Positions 1 through 5,440 of a stretch of DNA of 6,182 bases are shown one piece after another. The notes beneath the pieces were generated by a model, which was not told the origin of the DNA, searched no databases, and saw nothing but the letters and a program-made list of their open reading frames with translations. Within the stretch, counting starts at the first letter, position 1. Each line of letters opens with the position of its first letter. A program made the position numbers and the translations under genes. This DNA is from Desulfobacteraceae bacterium (lineage in GTDB: Bacteria > Desulfobacterota > DSM-4660 > Desulfatiglandales > Desulfatiglandaceae), in NCBI GenBank assembly GCA_011048855.1, contig DSCZ01000144.1, forward strand, positions 1 through 6,182, in the 5' to 3' direction.

Positions 1-1
1 G

Positions 2-94
2 CTCTCCGCCGCGGGCGGAGGGGGCGGAGGCGGATCACCAGGGGTGGATGCGGACGGTGGTCCGGGAGGCTCCGGGGGAGGAGGAGGCTGTTGA
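2..94 (+). pseudogene. Upstream glycine-rich frame ending in in-frame TGA
   Basis: Reading the same frame as the 104-874 gene back to base 2 gives a glycine-rich peptide (…AAGGGGGGSP…GGPGGSGGGGGC) followed by TGA at 92-94. The other two frames give Arg-rich or Glu-rich text, so this frame is the coding one and no frameshift is needed to join it to the downstream part. The simplest reading is one gene broken by a nonsense change, for example from a Gly (GGA) or Arg (CGA) codon. Alternatives are a sequencing error, or recoding of the TGA. The 5' end of the gene is outside the window. Confidence 0.6.
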
Positions 95-103
95 CTGGAT
101 GGT

Positions 104-874
104 GTGAACGCCGGGTCCGGCGGTACAGGCATTCCAGGGCAAGGTTATAAAGGCGGAAGCGGTCTCCGGCCGGAAAGAAGCGGCGGCGGCGGCGGGGCCG
201 GAGAACCCGGTGGGGACGCGGCCGGAAATTTCGCCGGATCCGGAGGAACAGGCCTGCAGTATCCCCAATTTTCACACGCGGGTGACGGGGGCTGGTTTGC
301 CGGGGGAGGAGGAGGCTCCGCCTACGGCGAAACCACCCCCAATATGCCGGGTTCCGGCGGCCTTGGGGGAGGTGGTGACGGTAGTACGACGGCAGGTCAT
401 TCAGCCATTGCCAACACCGGTGGTGGCGGTGGAGGCGGAGGCAACGGTCATAGCGGTGGAAACGGCGGATCGGGAATTGTCATTGTCCGTTACCGAATAG
501 TTACATCCATAAGCGTTTCAGGCGATGTGTCACTGAATATCGGAGACGGTATTTTACAGGCAGGCCAGGGTCAAATCGAAGATACAGACGACACGTCAAC
601 TTTGAGTTGGTCGTCATCAGTGGAAGACCCGGATTTAAACAAAATCACCGTTCTAATCAGCATAGGATCCCTGCCGCCAGGGCTTGAGCTCAGATTGAAT
701 CCGCAGGGTTCAACAGCCGTGGTTTTGAGCGATACGGCTCAAGATTTCATTCTCGGCATCGGAAACGAATTCAGGTCGGAAGTGCTGGCTTACAGCCTGG
801 TGGTCACCGACTTCGACCAGCTGTTCGCTTGCACGGAACCGTTGACCATAGAATACACCCTCGCTCCCCAGTAA
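104..874 (+). CDS. Glycine-rich surface/secreted protein, C-terminal part
   Basis: This is the open 256-codon part of a longer reading frame. Residues 1-123 are a low-complexity Gly/Ser/Ala stretch with many GGGGG runs. It ends in the motif GGNGGSGIVIVRY (residues 118-130), which is the usual end of the glycine-rich domain seen in many bacterial surface and tail-fibre-like proteins. Residues 132-256 form a non-repetitive, probably beta-rich domain (ITVLISIGSLPPGLELRLNP, then DTAQDFILGIGNEF and LTIEYTL near the end). It resembles C-terminal modules of secreted repeat proteins, and I cannot assign it a function. The GTG at 104 is only the first start codon after an in-frame TGA (92-94). The nearest GGAGG lies about 16 bases upstream inside glycine codons, so this start is doubtful. 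The true gene probably begins left of the window. It ends with TAA and is convergent with the channel gene, 54 bases away. Localisation outside the cytoplasm is inferred from domain type only. Confidence 0.6.
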   Translation: MNAGSGGTGIPGQGYKGGSGLRPERSGGGGGAGEPGGDAAGNFAGSGGTGLQYPQFSHAGDGGWFAGGGGGSAYGETTPNMPGSGGLGGGGDGSTTAGHSAIANTGGGGGGGGNGHSGGNGGSGIVIVRYRIVTSISVSGDVSLNIGDGILQAGQGQIEDTDDTSTLSWSSSVEDPDLNKITVLISIGSLPPGLELRLNPQGSTAVVLSDTAQDFILGIGNEFRSEVLAYSLVVTDFDQLFACTEPLTIEYTLAPQ

Positions 875-928
875 TACGGGGAATAAAACAGGCCCGGCGG
901 TCGATCCTCTTTTTTTATGCCAACCTCT

Positions 929-3100
929 CTATTGCTCGGGAGGCTCGTCCCCGGGCGGGGTGATCGCTTTTCTATTCCTTTCAGCAAAATAAAGGGGTGG
1001 CGCCGTGCCCCCCTTGTCCACGCCGAACCAGACCGTGCGATGCGGAAAGGGTATTTCGATGCCGCGCTCATCAAACATTCTTTTCATCTTTTCCAGAAAT
1101 GCCCGGCGCACGCCAAACTGCCGCATTGGAAGAGTTTTCATGCGCACACGGATTTCCACCGCGGAATCTCCAAGATTATTCAAGCCGAACACTTCAAGGT
1201 CCCCCGTGATGTAGCGGCCCCAGGTTTCATCCTGCCTGAGCTCTTTCGCCACCTCGTGCAAAGCCTGAACCACCTCGTCATACCTCTCCCGGTAAGCCAC
1301 GGAAACGTCGATCAATGCATAGCCGTAACCACGATTGAAGTTGGTCACTGAAGTCACCTGGCTGAAGGGAATCACATGCACGGTTCCCGAAAGATCCCGC
1401 AGTGTCACAGTCCGAACGTTCAGGCCCTCAACGGAACCGCTGAACCCCCCGGCGGTCACCCAGTCTCCAACAGATATGGCATCCTCCAGTAGAATAAAGG
1501 CACCCGTAATCACATCGCGCACAAGCGTCTGTGCCCCGAAACCAACCGCCAGACCCACAACACCGGCCCCGGCAAGCAGCGGCCCGATGTTGATCCCTAT
1601 CTGAGACAATACAAGCATCGTGGCGATCACACCCAGGGTAATTCGCACCACGTTTCTGAGCAACGGGAGCAAGGTCAGTTTCCGTGTGCTTCCGAATTCT
1701 TTCTCCGTTTCACGGGTCAGCGACCGCTCTATCAGCATGCTGACGACTTCCCACAACACAAAGGCTCCGATAATTATCACCGCCAGGATCACCAGCTCGC
1801 TGACGACATAACCACCCGACGGAGAAAACAGCCATCTCAGGGTTCCAAGGCCCCAGGCTTCCAGGATGGAAAAAACTGCGATCACCCAGACAACGGCCTT
1901 CAGCGTGTGAGTGACAAACGGAAGATAACGGTTCGCCCGTTCCTCGAGTCCTGGAAATGCCGTTTTTATCTCATGGCTGACTTGGAACAATCGATCCACA
2001 CCGCGATGGATCATGCGAACTAAAAATCCGGCCAGAGCCAGGACAAATGCCGTCCACGCAAATCCGGAAAGCAGAAAAGCCAGGCCGCCTTCTATCTCAA
2101 GCAGCCAGGTTAAATAAATTCCTAAGACGATAATGATCGCCGCAATGTGCCAGACATCGGCGAAACGCCGGGTAAAACTTCCGATCGCCCAACGCCTGGA
2201 TGGCTTTTTTCCGGCTTTAACCTCCTCATCCGCTGGAGGTCTATCCTGCCGCAACCACTTGCTGACGCTGTTTTTGTTCTGCATCACCAGCATCACCAGC
2301 ATCAGCGTGATGGCAAAACCGAGGAACTTCATCAGAAAGAGATGCAGCCCGCCCGGCATGCCCATCAACAAGGCGGTTTCCAGTATAAAATAGCCGTATA
2401 TGGCGAGCCCGGCCGCACGCCGGATCCACAGGTACAGGTAAAAAGCGTTTTCGTCTCCAACCGGCAACAAGCGAAGCGAAGGAGCCCTCGGAACCAGCAC
2501 CACGTTGGAAACGACAAGAACGATCCGTGCAAGCACATTGGCATTGATCAACATCAATGCAACCAGCCTTGTCTCGTACCTGGGGTCCGTCAGGGGCAGG
2601 ACCCCGTAAGCAACCATCCCGAACGCGACAACAGGCAGGATGTCCAGAACGGTTCTCGCTGCAGCCAGCAACAGCCGTATTGGAAGCCGGTCTGTTTTAC
2701 GGTCGACAACGGCCCGATGCGTCCTGGACAACAAGCGCCGGGCAAGCCACCCGGCCAGGAAGCCGGCCACCAGGACCAGCGCCACCTTTCCGGCCATCTC
2801 AGCCCAGAGCAGAAGATTTTGAGGGTCTCTCGCTCTGACTGCGAGGCCCTGAATAAGCTCTGGCACGGCAAAAATGCCGTGAGCGGCCTCTGATAGCTGA
2901 CCTGTCAGCCGGCCCATTTTATCGGAAACCACGATCATCAATCGGCCTCCAAAACCGATGGAGTCGGACGATGATTCGTTGACCGATTCTTTCCCCGAAG
3001 ACTCACCCGGGGCTGCTGCACCTGATTCGGGGGAGATAAAAAAAACCAGCATTATCAGTGCCAGAATCGGGATCGATCGAAATGAAGCACGAAAAAACAT
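929..3100 (-). CDS. Large MscS-family mechanosensitive ion channel (YbiO-like)
   Basis: A complete 723-residue inner-membrane channel expected to open under membrane tension and release solutes during hypo-osmotic shock. Residues 1-29 look like a signal peptide (hydrophobic core PILALIMLVFF, cleavage near AAA). A short polar periplasmic part follows, then about ten hydrophobic segments (near 101-120, 141-168, 179-202, 219-246, 253-275, 316-334, 340-361, 397-413, 430-455, 483-501). The MscS core starts near 475. The pore helix is Gly/Ala-rich (GPLLAGAGVVGLAVGFGAQ, 506-524) and runs into LVRDVITGAFILLED. The beta domain follows (VGDWVTAGG, then LRDLSGTVHVIPFSQVTSVTN at 567-587), then the C-terminal alpha/beta domain to 690. 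Length and layout match the YbiO group (E. coli YbiO is about 740 residues) rather than small MscS (about 286). The ATG at 3100 is supported by GGGAG six bases upstream and a promoter at 3141-3169. It lies downstream of the femX-like gene on the same strand, but has its own promoter and a REP cluster between them. Confidence 0.92.
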   Translation of the reverse strand: MFFRASFRSIPILALIMLVFFISPESGAAAPGESSGKESVNESSSDSIGFGGRLMIVVSDKMGRLTGQLSEAAHGIFAVPELIQGLAVRARDPQNLLLWAEMAGKVALVLVAGFLAGWLARRLLSRTHRAVVDRKTDRLPIRLLLAAARTVLDILPVVAFGMVAYGVLPLTDPRYETRLVALMLINANVLARIVLVVSNVVLVPRAPSLRLLPVGDENAFYLYLWIRRAAGLAIYGYFILETALLMGMPGGLHLFLMKFLGFAITLMLVMLVMQNKNSVSKWLRQDRPPADEEVKAGKKPSRRWAIGSFTRRFADVWHIAAIIIVLGIYLTWLLEIEGGLAFLLSGFAWTAFVLALAGFLVRMIHRGVDRLFQVSHEIKTAFPGLEERANRYLPFVTHTLKAVVWVIAVFSILEAWGLGTLRWLFSPSGGYVVSELVILAVIIIGAFVLWEVVSMLIERSLTRETEKEFGSTRKLTLLPLLRNVVRITLGVIATMLVLSQIGINIGPLLAGAGVVGLAVGFGAQTLVRDVITGAFILLEDAISVGDWVTAGGFSGSVEGLNVRTVTLRDLSGTVHVIPFSQVTSVTNFNRGYGYALIDVSVAYRERYDEVVQALHEVAKELRQDETWGRYITGDLEVFGLNNLGDSAVEIRVRMKTLPMRQFGVRRAFLEKMKRMFDERGIEIPFPHRTVWFGVDKGGTAPPLYFAERNRKAITPPGDEPPEQ

Positions 3101-3106
3101 GGCTTT

Positions 3107-3114
3107 CTCCCTTT
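3107..3114 (-). promoter_or_regulatory. Ribosome binding site of the MscS-family channel
   Basis: On the minus strand the sequence AAAGGGAG lies 6 bases before the ATG at 3100. This fixes the chosen start, which also places an intact signal peptide at the N-terminus. Confidence 0.7.
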
Positions 3115-3140
3115 CAGAATGACATTTTTCACTTGCTCAG

Positions 3141-3169
3141 ACTATACGTAAACCACAATTTCCTTTCAA
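3141..3169 (-). promoter_or_regulatory. Sigma70-like promoter for the channel gene
   Basis: The minus strand reads TTGAAA (3169-3164), a 17-base spacer, then TATAGT (3146-3141). Both hexamers match the consensus at 5 of 6 positions, with ideal spacing. Transcription would start near 3134, giving a leader of about 34 bases that contains the ribosome binding site. The promoter ends 9 bases from the first REP-like repeat (3178). The channel is therefore probably transcribed on its own rather than only by read-through from the femX-like gene. Confidence 0.65.
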
Positions 3170-3177
3170 GTCGAAAC

Positions 3178-3254
3178 GAGCGACGTCCCCGTCGCGATAT
3201 CCGCTGTCTTCTCAATGTTCTGTGGGAGCGGATTGTATCCGCGATATCCTTATT
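3178..3254 (+). repeat. 77-bp direct repeat, copy 1 (two REP-like palindromes)
   Basis: These 77 bases are identical to 4906-4982. The copy contains two hairpins. The first is GCGACG-TCCC-CGTCGC at 3180-3195. The second is REP unit TGTGGGAGC with stem GCGGAT-TGT-ATCCGC at 3228-3242, followed by GATATCC. The first unit has lost its TGTAG head, which the second copy retains. The GTAGGAGC or GTGGGAGC head followed by a short GC-rich stem-loop is the layout of REP elements mobilised by RAYT-type transposases in other proteobacteria. Assignment to that class is inference. Confidence 0.85.
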
Positions 3255-3270
3255 GCCTGAAGTTGCGGAC

Positions 3271-3299
3271 AACAATCGCACTTACAAAGTGCTCCCACA
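3271..3299 (-). repeat. Inverted REP-like palindrome
   Basis: Read on the minus strand from 3299, this starts with TGTGGGAGC, overlapping at its GC the stem GCACTT-TGT-AAGTGC (3292-3278), then GATTGT. The head and loop match the unit at 3221-3247 but the stem is a different sequence with both arms changed together, so pairing is preserved. It faces the unit at 3221, giving a BIME-like inverted pair. Confidence 0.7.
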
Positions 3300-3324
3300 C
3301 TGTCGTACTGGAATTTTGTTTTTG

Positions 3325-3362
3325 ATGTTTTGTGGAAGCGGATTGTATCCGCGATATCCTTA
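3325..3362 (+). repeat. Diverged third copy of the REP unit
   Basis: TGTGGAAGC at 3331 is followed by the same stem GCGGAT-TGT-ATCCGC (3338-3352) and GATATCCTTA as in 3221-3252, with a few differences to the left. It lies just past the stop codon of the femX-like gene (3380). In that gene's mRNA it would form a 3' hairpin that could stabilise or weakly terminate the transcript. It lacks the U-run of an intrinsic terminator. Confidence 0.75.
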
Positions 3363-3379
3363 CCCTCTGTGCACACACA

Positions 3380-4465
3380 TCACCCGTTCAACTGCATCCG
3401 GCCGATGATTTCCTGGTTGCGAAAGATCTCGTATTTCTCTTCGTCCAGCGGATAATCCCAAGAACCGGTTCGATGAATAATACTTCCACCAAATCCGGTC
3501 TTGAACCTGTACATTCCATAAAACGGGTGATCCGGATCGGGGGCCGGCGCCACCGCGCCCATATCGTAAACCAAACAACCTTTTGCCCTGGCAAGGCGGA
3601 TAGCCGCCCACTGAATGGCATAGGAGCCCATCAAATTCCTGTTTTCGGTGGAGGATGCACCGAAAAGATACGTGGCGGTCCGTCTCGAAATCGTGATGAT
3701 CGCACCGGCAAGAAACCTGTCGCCGTGTGTCGCCAGGAGAAAGTGGCGCTCTGGGGAATCAGAATCGCTTGCAGGAACCGGGAACAACGCGGAAAAATGC
3801 TCGTAGCCGCAAACGGGGAAGCCGTTGCGTTCAGCTGTCTGGCAGTAAAGTTCATAAAAAATCGGGAGCAGTTCAATTGAGGCAAAAAAAACACTGACGC
3901 CTTTTTTTGCGGCGAGGCGGATATTGTACCTCGTTTTCGGCTTCATTCTTGAAAGAATCTCGTCTTCCCCGCCATCGAGGTCCAGGTGCACGGCGTCTGC
4001 AACGGTCAAATCCGTAACGGCCTTTCTGAGTTTCCATGCGTTCGTTCCGAAATTCATGCGGACTTCCTGCAATCTTGCCTCCGGGCGCCCCGGCCATCTT
4101 CTCTTCTCTCCTTCATTGCCATCCTCCATGTACTGAGACTTCCATGGAAGATCATACCGTATAAAGGCTGGCGGCGAACCCATTTGGTCGGTCAATCGGT
4201 CGGACAGGGATTCCAGGAACCGTCCGTAGTGTTCCGGCGCGGGACCGAATTCAGGCCCCTGGGGTACGTAGGCCACCGATACCTCCCGGCCTAAGGTCCT
4301 CGTGAGCAACAGCAAATCGCCGCTTAAACCAGGGCAGGAGAAATTAAAAGCACTGGGCCTCCAGCCCAGTCGCGATTTTACCTGGCTCCAGAAAAATGTT
4401 TGAAAGACAATATCGGTCGCAAAGAGCGACTTCGTTTCCTTTGGCTGCAATTGTATTTTCATCAT
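3380..4465 (-). CDS. FemX/FemAB-like peptidoglycan aminoacyltransferase family protein
   Basis: A complete 361-residue, soluble, cytoplasmic-looking protein. Known members of the FemABX family add amino acids from aminoacyl-tRNA to lipid II side chains, and have two GNAT-like folds. The N-terminal half covers roughly 1-165. The second half begins at the typical basic segment SRMKPKTRYNIRLAAKKGV (172-190), followed by YELYCQTAERNGF (204-216). The helix GSYAIQWAAIRLARAKG (280-296) leads into VYDMGA and the C-terminal signature FYGMYRFKTGFGG (315-327) with HRTGSWDYPL. This ending resembles FemX-like proteins of spirochaetes and deltaproteobacteria. I see no long inserted coiled coil between the halves. 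In Gram-negative bacteria the acceptor is not known, so lipid II modification is an inference from family. Two adjacent ATGs (4465, 4462) are possible starts. The ribosome binding site is weak (AAGAG), 4 or 7 bases upstream. A repeat element starts 19 bases upstream of the start codon. Confidence 0.85.
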   Translation of the reverse strand: MMKIQLQPKETKSLFATDIVFQTFFWSQVKSRLGWRPSAFNFSCPGLSGDLLLLTRTLGREVSVAYVPQGPEFGPAPEHYGRFLESLSDRLTDQMGSPPAFIRYDLPWKSQYMEDGNEGEKRRWPGRPEARLQEVRMNFGTNAWKLRKAVTDLTVADAVHLDLDGGEDEILSRMKPKTRYNIRLAAKKGVSVFFASIELLPIFYELYCQTAERNGFPVCGYEHFSALFPVPASDSDSPERHFLLATHGDRFLAGAIITISRRTATYLFGASSTENRNLMGSYAIQWAAIRLARAKGCLVYDMGAVAPAPDPDHPFYGMYRFKTGFGGSIIHRTGSWDYPLDEEKYEIFRNQEIIGRMQLNG

Positions 4466-4483
4466 AAAACTCTTATATCAAAA

Positions 4484-4648
4484 TTGATGGCCTCGTAAGA
4501 GGTCACAAATAAGACGGCTATGGAAAAAGATTTCCCGCATAGCGGGACGAATCCTGAGGAGTAAGGCGTACCTACAGTACGCTGCAGCGACGAAGGATGA
4601 AGCGTAATCCCGCGTGCCGCGGGATTGGACTTTTTACGACGCCATCAA
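4484..4648. mobile_element. MITE-like element with 21-bp inverted ends
   Basis: The left end TTGATGGCCTCGTAAGAGGTC (4484-4504) matches the reverse complement of 4628-4648 at 18 of 21 positions. The 123-base interior has no gene but three perfect hairpins: TCCCGC-ATA-GCGGGA (4533-4547), GCGTAC-CTACA-GTACGC (4566-4582) and AATCCCGCG-TGC-CGCGGGATT (4606-4626). The last is followed by T5 at 4631, which looks terminator-like on the plus strand, although no plus-strand gene precedes it. No clear target-site duplication is visible. Small size, inverted ends and strong internal structure fit a nonautonomous element. The element class is inference. Confidence 0.6.
4606..4635 (+). terminator. Terminator-like hairpin inside the MITE-like element
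   Basis: A 9-bp perfect stem (AATCCCGCG / CGCGGGATT, loop TGC) is followed after 4 bases by TTTTT. The shape is that of an intrinsic terminator on the plus strand. With no plus-strand gene upstream, its role, if any, would be to block outside transcription from crossing the element. Confidence 0.3.
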
Positions 4649-4752
4649 AATTTAAAACCCCGCTGATTCAAGTCGATAGGGTGTTCCCACACCATATATT
4701 CCGAACCAACGAGGTCCTGACTCCATACAATAATATGAAATTTTTTTCAAGT

Positions 4753-4771
4753 TTGATGGCGTCGTAAAAAG
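4753..4771 (+). repeat. Extra copy of the MITE-like terminal repeat
   Basis: TTGATGGCGTCGTAAAAAG is identical over 19 bases to the reverse complement of the right end at 4630-4648. Together they bracket a further 104 bases (4649-4752) that contain a small hairpin (GGTGT-TCCC-ACACC, 4680-4693). This could be a second element sharing an end with the first, or a larger composite. Confidence 0.7.
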
Positions 4772-4831
4772 CTGGTTTATGCCCCTTCGAGGCAACCTAT
4801 GAACAACGAACTTGATTAACCGGCCTGGATA

Positions 4832-4887
4832 TGTAGTGTGGGCACGCCAAGCATCGACCGTGAATTGGTGGGCAATGCCCACCCTAC
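4832..4887. repeat. Inverted pair of GTAGGGTGGGC-type palindromes
   Basis: At the left, TGTAGTGTGGGCACGCC (4832-4848) reads on the plus strand. At the right, the minus strand reads GTAGGGTGGGCATTGCCCACC (4887-4867), a near-perfect palindrome. The two related heads point outward, which is a BIME-like arrangement. The head differs from that of the GTAGGAGC units nearby, so this is a second repeat family. It sits 13 bases from the next REP unit. Confidence 0.65.
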
Positions 4888-4900
4888 GTTTATAAAAATC

Positions 4901-4982
4901 TGTAGGAGCGACGTCCCCGTCGCGATATCCGCTGTCTTCTCAATGTTCTGTGGGAGCGGATTGTATCCGCGATATCCTTATT
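4901..4982 (+). repeat. 77-bp direct repeat, copy 2, with intact REP head
   Basis: Bases 4906-4982 are identical to 3178-3254. Here the first unit keeps its head TGTAGGAGC (4901-4909), before the stem GCGACG-TCCC-CGTCGC (4908-4923). The second unit starts at 4949. The two copies lie 1728 bases apart in the same orientation and flank the femX-like gene and the MITE-like element. Confidence 0.85.
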
Positions 4983-4983
4983 T

Positions 4984-5001
4984 TCGGTGTCGGCGTCGGC
5001 T
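4984..5001 (+). repeat. Three-unit hexamer tandem repeat
   Basis: TCGGTG-TCGGCG-TCGGCT are three near-identical 6-base units directly after the 77-bp repeat. It is short and could be chance. No gene reads through it. Confidence 0.4.
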
Positions 5002-5119
5002 GTTTTTCATGTAGTTCTTTTTTCCGCCAGCTAACAGCTTGTTTCCATCCGGAAAATGAAGATCGAATCATTCTTATATCGGAGTTCCAGAATAAGCCAC
5101 CTCCTCCTTGACTCAAAAA

Positions 5120-5147
5120 TTGGATTTTGTTACACATTTTTTATATT
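5120..5147 (+). promoter_or_regulatory. Candidate promoter of the BNR_4 remnant
   Basis: TTGGAT (5120-5125), a 16-base spacer and TATATT (5142-5147) lie in AT-rich DNA. Transcription would begin near 5154, about 20 bases before the ribosome binding site at 5173. An alternative -35 box TTGACT (5108-5113) pairs only with a poor -10. AT-rich DNA gives such matches easily. Confidence 0.35.
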
Positions 5148-5172
5148 TCATCCTACAAAGTCTAATTCAAAA

Positions 5173-5179
5173 AAGGAGG
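5173..5179 (+). promoter_or_regulatory. Strong ribosome binding site before an ATA codon
   Basis: AAGGAGG is a full Shine-Dalgarno match placed 6 bases before ATA at 5186-5188. The ATA is in frame with a clean signal peptide. Spacing and frame say that this was the start codon of the BNR_4 gene, later changed from ATG to ATA, or that it is a very rare ATA start. Confidence 0.7.
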
Positions 5180-5185
5180 CCGAGC

Positions 5186-5440
5186 ATAAAAAGCAAAATT
5201 ACAACACTTATTATATTTGCGCTTTTTCTTTTGACTTGCCCATGTCAAGCATCGACTGAAACAGTTCTTGTGCCCATCGCGAAGGGGTGGGCGAAAAATT
5301 CCGTTAACGCTAATATTTTGAGACACAATTCGGTGACAACCCACGAAGATAACCAGTACGTCGCATTCTATGATGAAGATGGATTTGTGGTGCTGGCCAA
5401 ACGCAAACATGGATCTACAAACTTGAACCTGAGCTTTGAC
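5186..5440 (+). pseudogene. Truncated secreted BNR_4 (sialidase-like) protein, N-terminal remnant
   Basis: From the ATA at 5186 the frame encodes KSKITTLIIFALFLLTCPCQA, a typical signal peptide, then a mature part with GWAKNSVNANILRHNSVTTH, QYVAFYDEDGFVVLAKRKHG and STN. This is the beginning of BNR_4-repeat proteins, secreted beta-propeller proteins related to sialidases and sugar-acting enzymes. Family members are usually over 400 residues. Here the similarity stops after about 75-80 codons, around 5420. The frame then runs antisense into the ade gene, whose stop codon is at 5441. Both the missing ATG and the missing propeller show the gene is dead. The frame stays technically open to 5608 and could be opened by a TTG at 5108, but that start has no ribosome binding site and adds an unnatural N-terminus before the signal peptide. 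Family call is from remembered motif similarity, and truncation is seen directly. Confidence 0.7.

Larger units (their letters stand above)
4466..5185. other. Gene-free, repeat-rich intergenic segment
   Basis: About 720 bases between the femX-like start and the BNR_4 remnant hold no convincing gene. They contain a MITE-like element (4484-4648), an extra copy of its end (4753-4771), a palindrome pair (4832-4887), a 77-bp REP repeat (4906-4982), a short tandem repeat (4984-5001) and a candidate promoter (5120-5147). I see nothing notable at 5002-5107. Short open frames here run across repeat boundaries and do not look coding. Confidence 0.8.

Noticed and set aside
92..94. Alternative genetic code with TGA read as an amino acid
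   Set aside because: The femX-like gene ends normally at TGA, and the long genes contain no internal TGA, so the standard code fits.
875..928. Intrinsic terminator between the two convergent genes (T7 at 910-916)
   Set aside because: No stem of more than about 3 bp precedes the T-run on the plus strand, and no good stem lies beside the matching A-run for the other strand.
2147..2893. 248-codon plus-strand frame inside the channel gene
   Set aside because: It is antisense to well-supported channel coding sequence and is rich in Gln, His and Pro, as expected of a shadow frame.
3178..3362. CRISPR-like array
   Set aside because: The repeats differ in orientation and stem sequence, spacing is irregular, and the units are self-palindromic REP-like elements rather than repeats with unique spacers.
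4466..4502. Promoter with TATAAG just before the femX-like start
   Set aside because: The -10-like box is only about 8 bases from the ATG and has no matching -35, so it would give a leaderless transcript.
4652..4882. 76-codon open frame on the minus strand
   Set aside because: It runs through the terminal repeat copy and the GTAGGGTGGGC palindromes, has no ribosome binding site or recognisable domain, and its N-terminus is repeat sequence.
4940..5137. 65-codon open frame on the minus strand
   Set aside because: Its C-terminus is encoded by the REP block and hexamer repeat, and nothing in it resembles a known protein.
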